From Butyrivibrio sp. INlla16 (lineage in GTDB: Bacteria; Bacillota; Clostridia; Lachnospirales; Lachnospiraceae), in NCBI RefSeq assembly GCF_900104155.1, contig NZ_FMYB01000004.1, positions 62,001-126,000 on the forward strand: DNA of 64,000 bases, written 5' to 3'. The notes under the pieces are model-generated. The model was not told the origin of the DNA. It made no database searches and worked only from the letters and a program-made list of their open reading frames with translations. This document shows, piece after piece, positions 1 to 8,615 of the stretch (positions are counted from its first letter, which is position 1; every line of letters begins with the position of its first letter). The translations under genes and the position numbers were made by a program.

Positions 1-37
1 CATTTATACTGACTCTTTATATCCTTATTACTAAACT

Positions 38-508
38 TTAGAACATCCAAATAACCAACAGCACTATCATAACCACTGCCACCGCGCATATTATTATCAA
101 TGCTGTATTGCTCCTTTGCGGGTGGCTTGACAAGTTTGGGTCATCACCGAGTCGTACATCCGAACTTGAATCCTGCGGAACAAATTTCTTTATTTCATCT
201 TTTTTCGCGTTCAATGCCTTTCCAATAGCTTTTACATCCTCAATACGTTCATCACAAAAATTCTTCTTAAGTTCATATACTGAATCCGCTAAATCATCAT
301 CAGTAAACTCAGTCTTTATTTTTGAAATAAGATCGGGTCCAGTCAGATGATTATCTTTTATTGCTATCCCTTTACTCTCTATATAGCGTAAAGACTCCTC
401 AAATTCTCCACTTGAAAAATCACTACTTGTATAAACCAGATTTCCTAATGCATCCCTTAATGAATCAACATCATTATTTTGTATTCCTTCCTCTATAACT
501 TTGAGCAT
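38..508 (-). CDS. Tail-anchored hypothetical protein of the dynamin operon
   Basis: 156 residues, family not recognised. The body is soluble and highly charged, followed by a Ser/Asp/Pro-rich linker and one hydrophobic segment at about residues 134-154 (core ALIIICAVAVVMIVLLVIW) that runs almost to the C-terminus, as in a tail-anchored membrane protein. The start is supported by a GGGGG-type ribosome site 7 nt upstream. It is the last visible gene of the WYL-dynamin-dynamin operon, 15 bp after the large dynamin. By inference it could be a membrane anchor or partner for the GTPases, but nothing in the sequence proves contact. Confidence 0.7.
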   Translation of the reverse strand: MLKVIEEGIQNNDVDSLRDALGNLVYTSSDFSSGEFEESLRYIESKGIAIKDNHLTGPDLISKIKTEFTDDDLADSVYELKKNFCDERIEDVKAIGKALNAKKDEIKKFVPQDSSSDVRLGDDPNLSSHPQRSNTALIIICAVAVVMIVLLVIWMF

Positions 509-523
509 CTTTTTCCCCCTTTC

Positions 524-2827
524 TTAAAATGACAAAAGCGTCCTGATCTCTTCTTCTTTATGAGATACCCATTCCGATAATTGTTCATTATTTTCCACTC
601 GTTTCTCGATGGCCTTAGACTCTGCAGTTGAATCTTCTAATTCTTGAAGTATCCGCTCAATCTCAGCATCCAAATTGTCAACGTTTTCAATAAATGTTTT
701 CTTATAGTCGGCCATCTGTTTATCAGCTTGATTAAACATTTCTTTTATATTACCCTTTATGCTCTTAGAAAAAGTGCCCATAATCTGTGCAACAACCTCA
801 GAAACATTTACATCCACTCCATCTTTAACTCGTGCGGTATATTCTTCCTTTTTGGGAACCCAAAACTTAAACTTACCCCAAAATCCACTTCTTTCCGGGT
901 TGTCTCTATACCTTACTTCATTCCTATATCTGTTGGTCTCATTGTCAATGATGATCTGGTCAACATTGTCCATTTTTATTTGCTTAAAAGACTGGATTTT
1001 ACTAAACTCAAAACCATCGATTTTAACATCTTCCAATATAGATCTGACATGAGCAGAATAATCCTCCAACATTTCACTGCCCTTTTTGAAAAGATTAACA
1101 TCTATCTCTCGATTAAGTTTTCCTTCGCATTCTTTTTGATAAGAATTAAGTGTTTCCTCCCATGCTTGAATCTTACCGGTTGCCTCTGTCTTATCTACCT
1201 TCTCCTGATTATCATATTCTTTAGACATTTTCCTCAGTTCTCTCTCAACACGTTTTTGTTCATTATCAGAAGCATTAGAATCCAACTCAAAAGCACCTAT
1301 ACGATTTTTAAATTGCTCAGAAATTTTCTTTCCTTCCTCATGTTTCTTCTTTGCATTGCTTATCTGTTTTCTAACCACCTCCAATTGGTCTTTATCTTTA
1401 GCAATACTCTTTTCAAACCCAGATTTCATGTCTAATTCATCTAGCACACCTACAATATCCTTTATCGCATCATTAATCTTCATCGGATACGCATACTTAT
1501 CAATATATTCACATATCGTTTCCTCTACTGCTGGAACACCAGTATGTATCAACGCTTCCAGATCCCAGTCATCTTCACTTTTATGATAATCAGAAACTTT
1601 CAGGCGCAGCTTTTCTTTTACTGTAGGCGTTAACGATGCATACTCCTCAAAATGTAGTAAATCGCTCTCAACGAAATCGTCTATTTGTTGTAATTCCTGC
1701 AATTCTTTTCTAGATAGTTTTTCGCCTTTTCTAGATTTTCTGATTAAAAGAGCAAGCCGTGCGGATGTTGGAATTATAGTTGGATCAACAATATCAAATT
1801 CCCTAAGATAATCCCTAACATCGTTTATCAAACGGTCTAAAGTTTCCCCTTTTTCCTCATCCAATGCGTCACACTTATTGATGACAAAAATAAAGCGGTC
1901 TCTAGACTGTTTTCCCGCCAACTTCATTTCACTAGAAATATCATTAAGTAGTTGCTTATCATCCTTTATACCAATCTGTGTAGCATTCATAACATAAAGC
2001 ACAACAGCATTTGTTCTCTTGATTATGGAGCGCGTTAATCGTTCATGATTAGTATCTCTTGAATTATTAGGGCCAGGAGTATCCCTTAAACAGAGCTTTA
2101 TTTTATCGCTGGGTATTCCCGGAACGCTGCCTTCTATATCAATAAAAGTCACCTTAGGATCAGAATTGTATTCCTTCAATATGTCCAAATCCACTTGCGC
2201 TTTTGGATATACAACAGTTTGGTTATCCGATGCATAACATTCGGCTTCAAAACTATCCATTTCATCATTATCAATAATTCTGGCTATTGTAGCTGTGCAA
2301 GCCTTATTCTCAGATGGCAAAAGCTCCGTATGTAAAAGTGAATTAATAAGAGTGGACTTTCCACTGCTCATTGTTGCTATAACACTCACCTCAAATAGCC
2401 CATTTTTCACTTCTTCATAAGCATCAAATACATCTTTGCCCTGGGCAGTCTTAACTTCGAATTCAGGAAGCTTCTTTGCCTTAATCTCATCAAATATTGA
2501 ATCCAGATGTGCTATAACATCAGAATCATTCTGCGTTTCCTCGAATGACATTTTGAATTCCGCTTTGCCTTTAAATAAATCAACAGCATAACGAAGGTCA
2601 TCATAATCTATCTTTCTTCCTCTAAAAGAGAGGTCTATCTGATCATCATCGCAACAATCAACGATTTCCTCAATAAGCCCCTTCCAATTTGGCGATTCAC
2701 CAAGAAGGATTTGAAGACGATTATCAGACTTAGAACCAATCTTGCTATTATCACCTAATACTTTTCCATTCTTTTTAAAAATGCACTCAACTGTATATGG
2801 GTTATACTCAATATAAAACTCTGTCAT
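524..2827 (-). CDS. Large dynamin-like GTPase
   Basis: 767 residues, predicted membrane-remodelling GTPase of the bacterial dynamin superfamily. Visible motifs are G1 ATMSSGKSTL (about 150-159), the conserved Thr of G2 in KACTATI, G3 DTPGPNNS (about 249-256) and G4 NKCD (about 317-320). The C-terminal half is a long charged helical region with a hydrophobic/basic patch FWGKFKFWVPKK near residue 650, a plausible membrane-binding paddle. I chose the internal ATG at 2827 because AGGAGGT lies 6 nt before it; an ATG five codons earlier has no such site. It follows the small dynamin by 11 bp. Side-by-side paralogous dynamins are common in bacteria, where one often assists the other. A role in membrane repair or phage resistance is inference. 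Confidence 0.9.
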   Translation of the reverse strand: MTEFYIEYNPYTVECIFKKNGKVLGDNSKIGSKSDNRLQILLGESPNWKGLIEEIVDCCDDDQIDLSFRGRKIDYDDLRYAVDLFKGKAEFKMSFEETQNDSDVIAHLDSIFDEIKAKKLPEFEVKTAQGKDVFDAYEEVKNGLFEVSVIATMSSGKSTLINSLLHTELLPSENKACTATIARIIDNDEMDSFEAECYASDNQTVVYPKAQVDLDILKEYNSDPKVTFIDIEGSVPGIPSDKIKLCLRDTPGPNNSRDTNHERLTRSIIKRTNAVVLYVMNATQIGIKDDKQLLNDISSEMKLAGKQSRDRFIFVINKCDALDEEKGETLDRLINDVRDYLREFDIVDPTIIPTSARLALLIRKSRKGEKLSRKELQELQQIDDFVESDLLHFEEYASLTPTVKEKLRLKVSDYHKSEDDWDLEALIHTGVPAVEETICEYIDKYAYPMKINDAIKDIVGVLDELDMKSGFEKSIAKDKDQLEVVRKQISNAKKKHEEGKKISEQFKNRIGAFELDSNASDNEQKRVERELRKMSKEYDNQEKVDKTEATGKIQAWEETLNSYQKECEGKLNREIDVNLFKKGSEMLEDYSAHVRSILEDVKIDGFEFSKIQSFKQIKMDNVDQIIIDNETNRYRNEVRYRDNPERSGFWGKFKFWVPKKEEYTARVKDGVDVNVSEVVAQIMGTFSKSIKGNIKEMFNQADKQMADYKKTFIENVDNLDAEIERILQELEDSTAESKAIEKRVENNEQLSEWVSHKEEEIRTLLSF

Positions 2828-2838
2828 GATGTACCTCC

Positions 2839-3834
2839 TCATCCTTTTATTCTGATTGTATTCTTTAGTCTCTTACCACCCATTATTTGTGCTTTTTGTA
2901 TACAATCCTCCAAAATACTTATTCCTGTATTCTCGAGTGCTTGATTTAAATCTCCTATTCTATAGGTTTTCCCCTTTACTTCTATGGTTTCGAACTGCAT
3001 TTTTAAATCAGGGGTAATAGCATATTTCTTCATACTATAGTCATTTGGAACATATAAACTATAAAATGCTTCAAATAAATTGCATTCACTGCGAGTCATT
3101 TTTGTGCCTGCCAAGGCTTTCTTAAATACCATAGCAGCCATGGCAGATACTGGAATGATTGTTGAACCTTCAAACCCATTTTCTGTCAAATACCTGTTTG
3201 CAGTTTTAACATAATCTTCAACACTCTCGTATTCCTCATCTATTTCGTCCATTTTGTTTAAGGCAAAAATTACAGACAAGTTAGGTTTAGCAGTTTTTAG
3301 TTTTTTTATCTCCCCGATAAGGTACTTATCATCATTGATCCCCAGCTGAGTTGCATTTAGTACGTACAGTATTAGTCCTCCGTTAATTTTATCCATTAAG
3401 CCCCATAACGCTTGCTCATGTTCAGAGTTCTGGGAGTTGTTTGGTCCAGGAGTATCTATAACGAGTAATGCTCTATCAGTATTTAGTACCCCTTTGATAT
3501 GAGATCTTATAAAAATGCTTTTTACATTTGTGTCCTCATTAGCCTTTTCCAAAACCTGGTCAATATCCTTACTTGTAACACTTGTTTGGCCTGCCTTATT
3601 AGTAATAAAAACACTTTCTTTAGTAGGTCTATCATCATCCAATATTGATACTGGTAAAGAAGTACACGCAGCATTTCTATTTGGAAGAATGTCTTTACCT
3701 AGAAGAGCATTAATTAAGGTGCTTTTACCGCTGGACATAGTTGCAACTACAACCATTGGAAATATCCTATTCACATCAAATTCTAAGTTTTCAGGAAAAA
3801 AATCTTTGGAAACTAATGAACCACTGCCTTGCAT
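2839..3834 (-). CDS. Small dynamin-like GTPase (GTPase domain only)
   Basis: 331 residues. G1 ATMSSGKSTL (31-40), G2 Thr in AACTSLP, G3 DTPGPNNS (127-134) and G4 NKMD (193-196) are all intact and closely match the downstream large dynamin, including the shared LYV(L/M)NATQ(L/I)GI segment after G3. It ends soon after the GTPase domain and lacks the long helical stalk and paddle of its neighbour, so it is either a regulator of the large protein or its hetero-oligomer partner (inference). GGAGGTGA precedes the ATG. It begins 16 bp after the WYL gene. Confidence 0.88.
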   Translation of the reverse strand: MQGSGSLVSKDFFPENLEFDVNRIFPMVVVATMSSGKSTLINALLGKDILPNRNAACTSLPVSILDDDRPTKESVFITNKAGQTSVTSKDIDQVLEKANEDTNVKSIFIRSHIKGVLNTDRALLVIDTPGPNNSQNSEHEQALWGLMDKINGGLILYVLNATQLGINDDKYLIGEIKKLKTAKPNLSVIFALNKMDEIDEEYESVEDYVKTANRYLTENGFEGSTIIPVSAMAAMVFKKALAGTKMTRSECNLFEAFYSLYVPNDYSMKKYAITPDLKMQFETIEVKGKTYRIGDLNQALENTGISILEDCIQKAQIMGGKRLKNTIRIKG

Positions 3835-3850
3835 AAATCACCTCCAAGAA

Positions 3851-4804
3851 TCAATTAATCATTTCAATAGCATCCCCTTGACTTCTTAACCACATTTCAA
3901 TGCCATCGCCAAACACTTCTGCCTGAACCTCATATTCTCCATTTTTTTCACTTAGTACAGTTGCTGTTGGCAATCTATCTAAAACCGCATCTATATCAAG
4001 TCCACAATACTTAAACCTAACTCTTTTTAGTCTTCCTCCAAACATAAATTGGATTCTCTTTCTAAATTCTCCTTCTTCAAATCTGCTACTATACGGAAGG
4101 TGAAATCTCTCATCCAAAACTTTCAAATTTGTGATTCTATCAATTCTGTAGATAGTTGGATATGAATCATTAATAACGTCAAAATCCAACCTAGTCTCAT
4201 CCTCATCAATAAAAGCAGTTAAATAAAAATAGTACTCTGAAAATAGTATCCCTAAAGGCTGAATTCTCCTTTTCACAGTCTTTTTTTCTTTTAACCTTTT
4301 ATACGTTATCTCCATAACCATGCAATTTTTTATTGCTTGGCCAATTTCCCACATATTGTTGATAATATGTTTATTGTGTCTGGGCGGAACATAGTGATAT
4401 TTCTCATTACCAATCAAATCATTAACCATCTTTTGATTCTTTTTGGGCACACAACAATCCAAAAGCTTATCCAAGATAATATTCATGTCATCTTTCCGAA
4501 AAGCACGACTATCTAAAAGGATCTTGCATATAGCCAGAACCTCATCATTTGTAAATTTCATCTTATTAGTCTGCTCAAGCCTAAAGCCTTTTTGCTTTGC
4601 ATCATAAACAAGATCATTCTCCACGCCTGTTTCAATTGTACTTTCCTCGATGAAGCTGCGGATATCCGCAAGATCACGCTGGATAGACCGAGCATCAACT
4701 CCATATTTTTCTGCCATTTCAGCCTTATTAATGACTTTGCCATTAACAAGTTCAGTATAGATGCTCAAAATTCGTCTCTCTTTACCAGTATCAGCTTTAC
4801 TCAT
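3851..4804 (-). CDS. WYL-domain transcriptional regulator
   Basis: 317 residues. The N-terminal about 60 residues form a helix-turn-helix of the HTH_11/DeoR-like kind (EKYGVDARSIQRDLADI). A WYL domain follows at about 155-235, with IQPLGILFSEYYFYLTAF, and then a C-terminal WCX-like extension (GDGIEMWLRSQGD). WYL proteins bind ligands or nucleic acid and often control defence and DNA-damage genes. It is the first gene of the dynamin operon, with GAGGTAACC before the ATG, and its upstream region holds several GTCTAT/ATAGAC sites. Autoregulation and control of the dynamin genes is likely; control of the neighbouring rtcB operon is possible but unproven. Confidence 0.85.
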   Translation of the reverse strand: MSKADTGKERRILSIYTELVNGKVINKAEMAEKYGVDARSIQRDLADIRSFIEESTIETGVENDLVYDAKQKGFRLEQTNKMKFTNDEVLAICKILLDSRAFRKDDMNIILDKLLDCCVPKKNQKMVNDLIGNEKYHYVPPRHNKHIINNMWEIGQAIKNCMVMEITYKRLKEKKTVKRRIQPLGILFSEYYFYLTAFIDEDETRLDFDVINDSYPTIYRIDRITNLKVLDERFHLPYSSRFEEGEFRKRIQFMFGGRLKRVRFKYCGLDIDAVLDRLPTATVLSEKNGEYEVQAEVFGDGIEMWLRSQGDAIEMIN

Positions 4805-4849
4805 TGGTTACCTCTCTGTTTCAACCAGGTTAACTGTACCAAAATCAAT

Positions 4850-5015
4850 AGACGTAATATGTCTGTATCAACGTGTTTATGAAATATTTAGAATTCAGCT
4901 TTTTCAGGCTATATCTGAAAAAGCGCCTATGTCTATTCTATCATTTACTAATTATCCGCTTGTAAAATATCTGTAAACTTCTAATAAACATTTTGTCTAT
5001 CAAGACAAAATCCGT
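4850..5015 (-). promoter_or_regulatory. Candidate operators upstream of the WYL operon
   Basis: The 256-bp gap before the WYL gene contains an imperfect palindrome AGACGTAATATGTCT at 4850-4864, a strong inverted repeat ATTTTGTC-6 nt-GACAAAAT at 4990-5011, and further GTCTAT elements near 4929 and 5014. The recurrence of GTCTAT or its complement suggests binding sites for the WYL regulator. A weak promoter-like pair TTTACA-17 nt-TAATTA lies within the gap (around 4948-4977). Function is inferred only from symmetry and position. Confidence 0.4.
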
Positions 5016-5017
5016 CT

Positions 5018-5051
5018 ATAAAAAAGAGACGCTATGATTTCAAATAGCGTC
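5018..5051 (-). terminator. Terminator of the rtcB-prfH-MoxR-VWA operon
   Basis: On the minus strand GACGCTAT-8 nt-ATAGCGTC forms a perfect 8-bp stem followed by a run of Ts, 10 bp after the VWA stop codon. It separates this operon from the WYL-dynamin operon. Confidence 0.8.
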
Positions 5052-5060
5052 CCTCAAAAA

Positions 5061-6920
5061 TTACATATAAAAAACATCTCCTCTGGCTTTGAACGGCAAC
5101 CTACATCCCTGAGGAAGAATAAACGCATGGTCTCTCTTAATATCAAGATGTTCCTCGATCTCTCCATCAGTGATTATAAGTATTGGTCCATCCTTTGGAA
5201 AATCCTTAGCATTCTGAAGAAGTGAAACACCTGGCTGAAGCCTTGTACCACCCCTCCCGACAACCTTTACTCTTCCAGCAATCTCATCTGGTGTCATAAA
5301 TCCCGCATCATAGGCATTAGCATCACAGAACACAACTCTTGCAGCCATTACATCTCTGGAAGAAGCATAGCTAGCTATTGCTCCAAGTGCTTTCCCAATT
5401 TCAGAAGGGCTCATGGATCCTGAAGTATCTATCACAACTCCAAATGTACGAGACTTGAGATCTGACTCAAGAACAGTATATCTAGGCCTGGGAATGTCTG
5501 GTGTGCTGCTCTGCCTCCTACTTGGATGAGCATAGCTTCTATGCTTCTCAAGTGGTCTGATATGTGCATTGAACCACTCAGCCAGTTTTACATCCCACGG
5601 AATGGGCGGCACAGCCAGCGCTCGTATTTCTTCAGCAAGCCCCGCAGGAATAAAGCCTCTTCCTCTCCTCATTTCCTCATATTCAAGCCCTTGAGAAAGA
5701 GCATTCCTATAAAACTCATCCAAAGATACTCCTCTTGATGCAGATGCTCTCATTCTACCAAGAATATCGCCTTTACCATTTCCTCTAAAAGTATTCTGCT
5801 TCAGATATGTCCTCATATCTCCAACAATAAGATCATAAACTTCCTCTGCAGACTTATTCTTAAGACTAACGTCATACAGAACATCTGCAGGCATAACTCC
5901 CACTTTCATCTCATATAACCAGCCGTTAATTACATAGTCTGTTGCAATATTCCATAAATAGTGGTCACGACCCTCACACCTCTGGTGATGCATAAGTGCC
6001 GCATGAAGGAATTCATGTGCGAGAACAAACTTCCACTCTTCCTCTGACAAATGAGCAGATGGGTTAATATATATTTCTCCTTCCCACGCATCCACTGCAG
6101 CAACTCTTATATCATTTTCATGACAGATACTTATATCCTCAACGATTTTAAATGATGCTGCCAAGGCTCCCAGCAGAGGGAAACAATTAACAAACCATTC
6201 TGCAGCTCTTTTGCCTACACTGTAACCTGTATTATCATCTTCAAGCCCTGATGCTCTAAACACTGCTCCTCTCACAGCACATGCAATAGTCACCGCAAAA
6301 TCTGCCGTATATTCATTTCTGGTCTGACGGCCCCATCTATCAATTTTGTATTCAATTGGCTTTTCAAGCCCTACCATATCCATTGAATCAGATGACGCCA
6401 CTCCGTACAAATGGTTATCTTCATCCCATCCTTCTCTAATCAGATAATCATATATTTTTAATTCATCAGTCATAATGCTCTGTGGAATCATTCCAACCGG
6501 TGATGGCCCTATAGGATCTCCAAACTTCACATCATGTAGAAACTTATCTACATAGATGTCGCAGGCAATATTCCAAAGCTTAGGATTGAATGATGCTTTC
6601 TTTACTTTATTTCCCTCAAAGTCTTCTTCATAATAGCCAGGCACCTTTTCAAGGTCATAATGCCCGAAGCAATTATGGAGCAGACAGTGAGCTATAGCAT
6701 AAGCCCACTGTCTAGGACTCAGAGCACACTCTTTATTTATCAAAACTTCACCATTTGAATATGAGCATGCTGCTGTCTTTTTTCCTAACTTCTCTCTCCC
6801 ACAAATCCCAACCTGACGATAAGCAAACAAACCAAAAATCTTACTGCTTGTTACGATATCGTATCCAGCTCGGAGTTGCTTTTCATTTTGACTTATCTTT
6901 TTCTCAAGCTGTTTTGCCAT
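5061..6920 (-). CDS. Putative metallopeptidase with C-terminal VWA-like domain (DUF2201 type)
   Basis: 619 residues. The N-terminal two thirds match the putative metallopeptidase domain paired with VWA in DUF2201-type proteins, with HEFLH at 302-306. The C-terminal third is VWA-like: DTSGS MIDAS motif at 498-502 and GRGGT near 556-560. The N-terminal part holds two copies of one unit: residues about 51-166 and about 274-368 share the order (V/I)xIN..LS...W..(A/L)AH..LH, (K/Y)LWNIA(C/T)D and YD.L. The first copy reads HCLLH, lacking the catalytic Glu, so it is probably inactive. The start overlaps the MoxR gene by 17 bp, indicating coupling. MoxR-VWA pairs act as ATPase plus metal-binding adaptor in maturation or disassembly of protein complexes; the target here could be the ribosome or the RNA repair enzymes (inference). 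Confidence 0.85.
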   Translation of the reverse strand: MAKQLEKKISQNEKQLRAGYDIVTSSKIFGLFAYRQVGICGREKLGKKTAACSYSNGEVLINKECALSPRQWAYAIAHCLLHNCFGHYDLEKVPGYYEEDFEGNKVKKASFNPKLWNIACDIYVDKFLHDVKFGDPIGPSPVGMIPQSIMTDELKIYDYLIREGWDEDNHLYGVASSDSMDMVGLEKPIEYKIDRWGRQTRNEYTADFAVTIACAVRGAVFRASGLEDDNTGYSVGKRAAEWFVNCFPLLGALAASFKIVEDISICHENDIRVAAVDAWEGEIYINPSAHLSEEEWKFVLAHEFLHAALMHHQRCEGRDHYLWNIATDYVINGWLYEMKVGVMPADVLYDVSLKNKSAEEVYDLIVGDMRTYLKQNTFRGNGKGDILGRMRASASRGVSLDEFYRNALSQGLEYEEMRRGRGFIPAGLAEEIRALAVPPIPWDVKLAEWFNAHIRPLEKHRSYAHPSRRQSSTPDIPRPRYTVLESDLKSRTFGVVIDTSGSMSPSEIGKALGAIASYASSRDVMAARVVFCDANAYDAGFMTPDEIAGRVKVVGRGGTRLQPGVSLLQNAKDFPKDGPILIITDGEIEEHLDIKRDHAFILPQGCRLPFKARGDVFYM

Positions 6921-7989
6921 TATCCTTTTTCTCCTGTGCTACAAGCCTTGGGAGATCTCTTACTATTTCAATCATGAACCAGTCAGGAAGCACCTTGCCG
7001 TCTTCATCAGAAACAACCATCTGTGCAAGTTCATAGTTTATCTTTGCAAGATCCTTTATAAGAGCCTTTGCTCTGTGTGCAAGATACTGTGTTTCCTTGT
7101 CAAGCGCGGTCTTCTGATCAGGAAAATCATGGAGGAGCTGTGCCCTGAAAGACTGAGCAAGAAAATAAAGTACATCCCTGTCCTCAGGCTTTTCAGGCCA
7201 TCTTGCTTCACCCTTGATAATATCTGAAAGAAGGTATCTATTGCTCATCTGCTTAATGAAAGCAGCAAACATTCCGGCATGTGATGCTGAAATGCTGCCA
7301 TATGCAAGCATTCTGACTGTTGAGTCTGAAATCTCCTTTTCGCCTGCACCAAATTCTTTAAGTGCATCGCTCAGCATATGCCATGATCTTGGTGTTGAAA
7401 ATGGTTCCTCTGTCTTTGGAGGCTCTGAGAAAAGATGATCCGGTCTCTGATTAATATAGTCAGTAACCCAAGGATGGATTCCATTCTCATAAGCCCACGA
7501 AAGCCAGTTCTTTACATCAGGCTTAAGCTGAACATGAAACATTCTGTTAATAAGCGCACTGGACATTGTCTTAACTATTGCAGAGTCCTGTGTTCGGTTT
7601 CCAGCTCCGATAACAATGCTGCCCTCAGGAAGGTGATATTCTCCAATCCTTCTCTCGTAGATAAGGCTGTAAAATGCTTTCTGTACTTCCTGTGAGCATG
7701 CATTGAGCTCATCAAGAAAGAGTACATATGGCTCCTTCCTTGCAATCATTTTAGGTGGAAGGAATTCAGATGTGTCGCCTTTTATCTGAGGAATGCCGAT
7801 TATGTCCTCAGGCGCTAGTTGGCTACCAAGAAGTGATATACATTCAAGTCCCACTTCCACGGCAAACTCTTCTACAAGAGCAGACTTTCCGATTCCAGGT
7901 GCGCCCCATATAAAAACTGGGCGGCTTGGTGCTATGTTAAGCAATATGTCCAGTAATTCTGATTGATTAACTGTTACTGGTAAATTCAT
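6904..7989 (-). CDS. MoxR-family AAA+ ATPase
   Basis: 361 residues. Walker A GAPGIGKS (29-36), Walker B LFLDEL (90-95), sensor-like GAGNRTQD and the MoxR-type lid region are visible. MoxR ATPases work with VWA-domain partners as chaperone-like remodelling machines, and the partner is encoded next, overlapping by 17 bp. It overlaps the end of prfH by 4 bp. The spacing of the nearest SD (GAGGAG, 12 nt) is long, consistent with translational coupling. The family call is firm; the substrate is unknown. Confidence 0.88.
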   Translation of the reverse strand: MNLPVTVNQSELLDILLNIAPSRPVFIWGAPGIGKSALVEEFAVEVGLECISLLGSQLAPEDIIGIPQIKGDTSEFLPPKMIARKEPYVLFLDELNACSQEVQKAFYSLIYERRIGEYHLPEGSIVIGAGNRTQDSAIVKTMSSALINRMFHVQLKPDVKNWLSWAYENGIHPWVTDYINQRPDHLFSEPPKTEEPFSTPRSWHMLSDALKEFGAGEKEISDSTVRMLAYGSISASHAGMFAAFIKQMSNRYLLSDIIKGEARWPEKPEDRDVLYFLAQSFRAQLLHDFPDQKTALDKETQYLAHRAKALIKDLAKINYELAQMVVSDEDGKVLPDWFMIEIVRDLPRLVAQEKKDNGKTA

Positions 7990-8615
7990 AAAGTATCTTT
8001 CTCCTCTTTTTCTTTTGCGAAGGTTAGGTTAAACTCTTCACCTTCATAAATACGTATAGGATTTCCACGCACTATCTGTGCATGTTTGCTCCAGGCATCG
8101 TTTTTCTGCCTGTCCTTACTTGTTACATTCATTTCTTTAAGCACTGTAGAGAGCTTTTTCAGAGCATCCTGTTTATTTGCGAACTGAGAACGTTCTCTTG
8201 TAGACGAAACAGTGATTCCTGTAGGCAGATGTATGATTCTTACGCCTGTCTCTACTTTATTTACATTCTGTCCACCAGGACCACCACTATGGAACTTCTC
8301 TATTCTTATCACATCAGTAGTGAGTTTTTCGCTGATTTCTTCTACTTCAGGGATTATACTCACGTCAACAAACCAGTTTTTTCGTTTATGTCCCGGCCTG
8401 TACTTGCTCTTACATGTCCACTGCATTGTCCCTTCAAACTCTGAAAGATCCCGCTCTGATGAAAATATTATTGATGAAAACGCTCCTTCTACCTCTCCTT
8501 TCACTGACGTTATCATCTCGATATCAGAAAATTCTCTTTCCAATGCCTTATATATTCCTCCGACTGCGGCCCTGCATTCAACGGGTCCCATTCCGGAGCT
8601 TATCTGTAGTATCAT
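7986..8615 (-). CDS. prfH: Peptide chain release factor homologue PrfH
   Basis: 209 residues, the length expected for PrfH: a catalytic release-factor domain without the stop-codon recognition domain of RF1/RF2. The GGQ loop is present as GGPGGQNVNK (GGQ 114-116), with the downstream S(S/T)RERSQ segment typical of the fold. From published work as I recall it, PrfH releases peptide from ribosomes whose 16S rRNA is cleaved at the decoding centre, so that RtcB2 can religate the RNA. rtcB is two genes upstream in the same operon. The N-terminal MILQISSG is typical of the family. It overlaps the unknown 292-aa gene by 38 bp. Confidence 0.9.
   Translation of the reverse strand: MILQISSGMGPVECRAAVGGIYKALEREFSDIEMITSVKGEVEGAFSSIIFSSERDLSEFEGTMQWTCKSKYRPGHKRKNWFVDVSIIPEVEEISEKLTTDVIRIEKFHSGGPGGQNVNKVETGVRIIHLPTGITVSSTRERSQFANKQDALKKLSTVLKEMNVTSKDRQKNDAWSKHAQIVRGNPIRIYEGEEFNLTFAKEKEEKDTL

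Noticed and set aside
644..1435. 263-codon plus-strand ORF inside the large dynamin gene
   Set aside because: Opposite strand of a well-supported GTPase gene, low-complexity hydrophobic product, no ribosome site.
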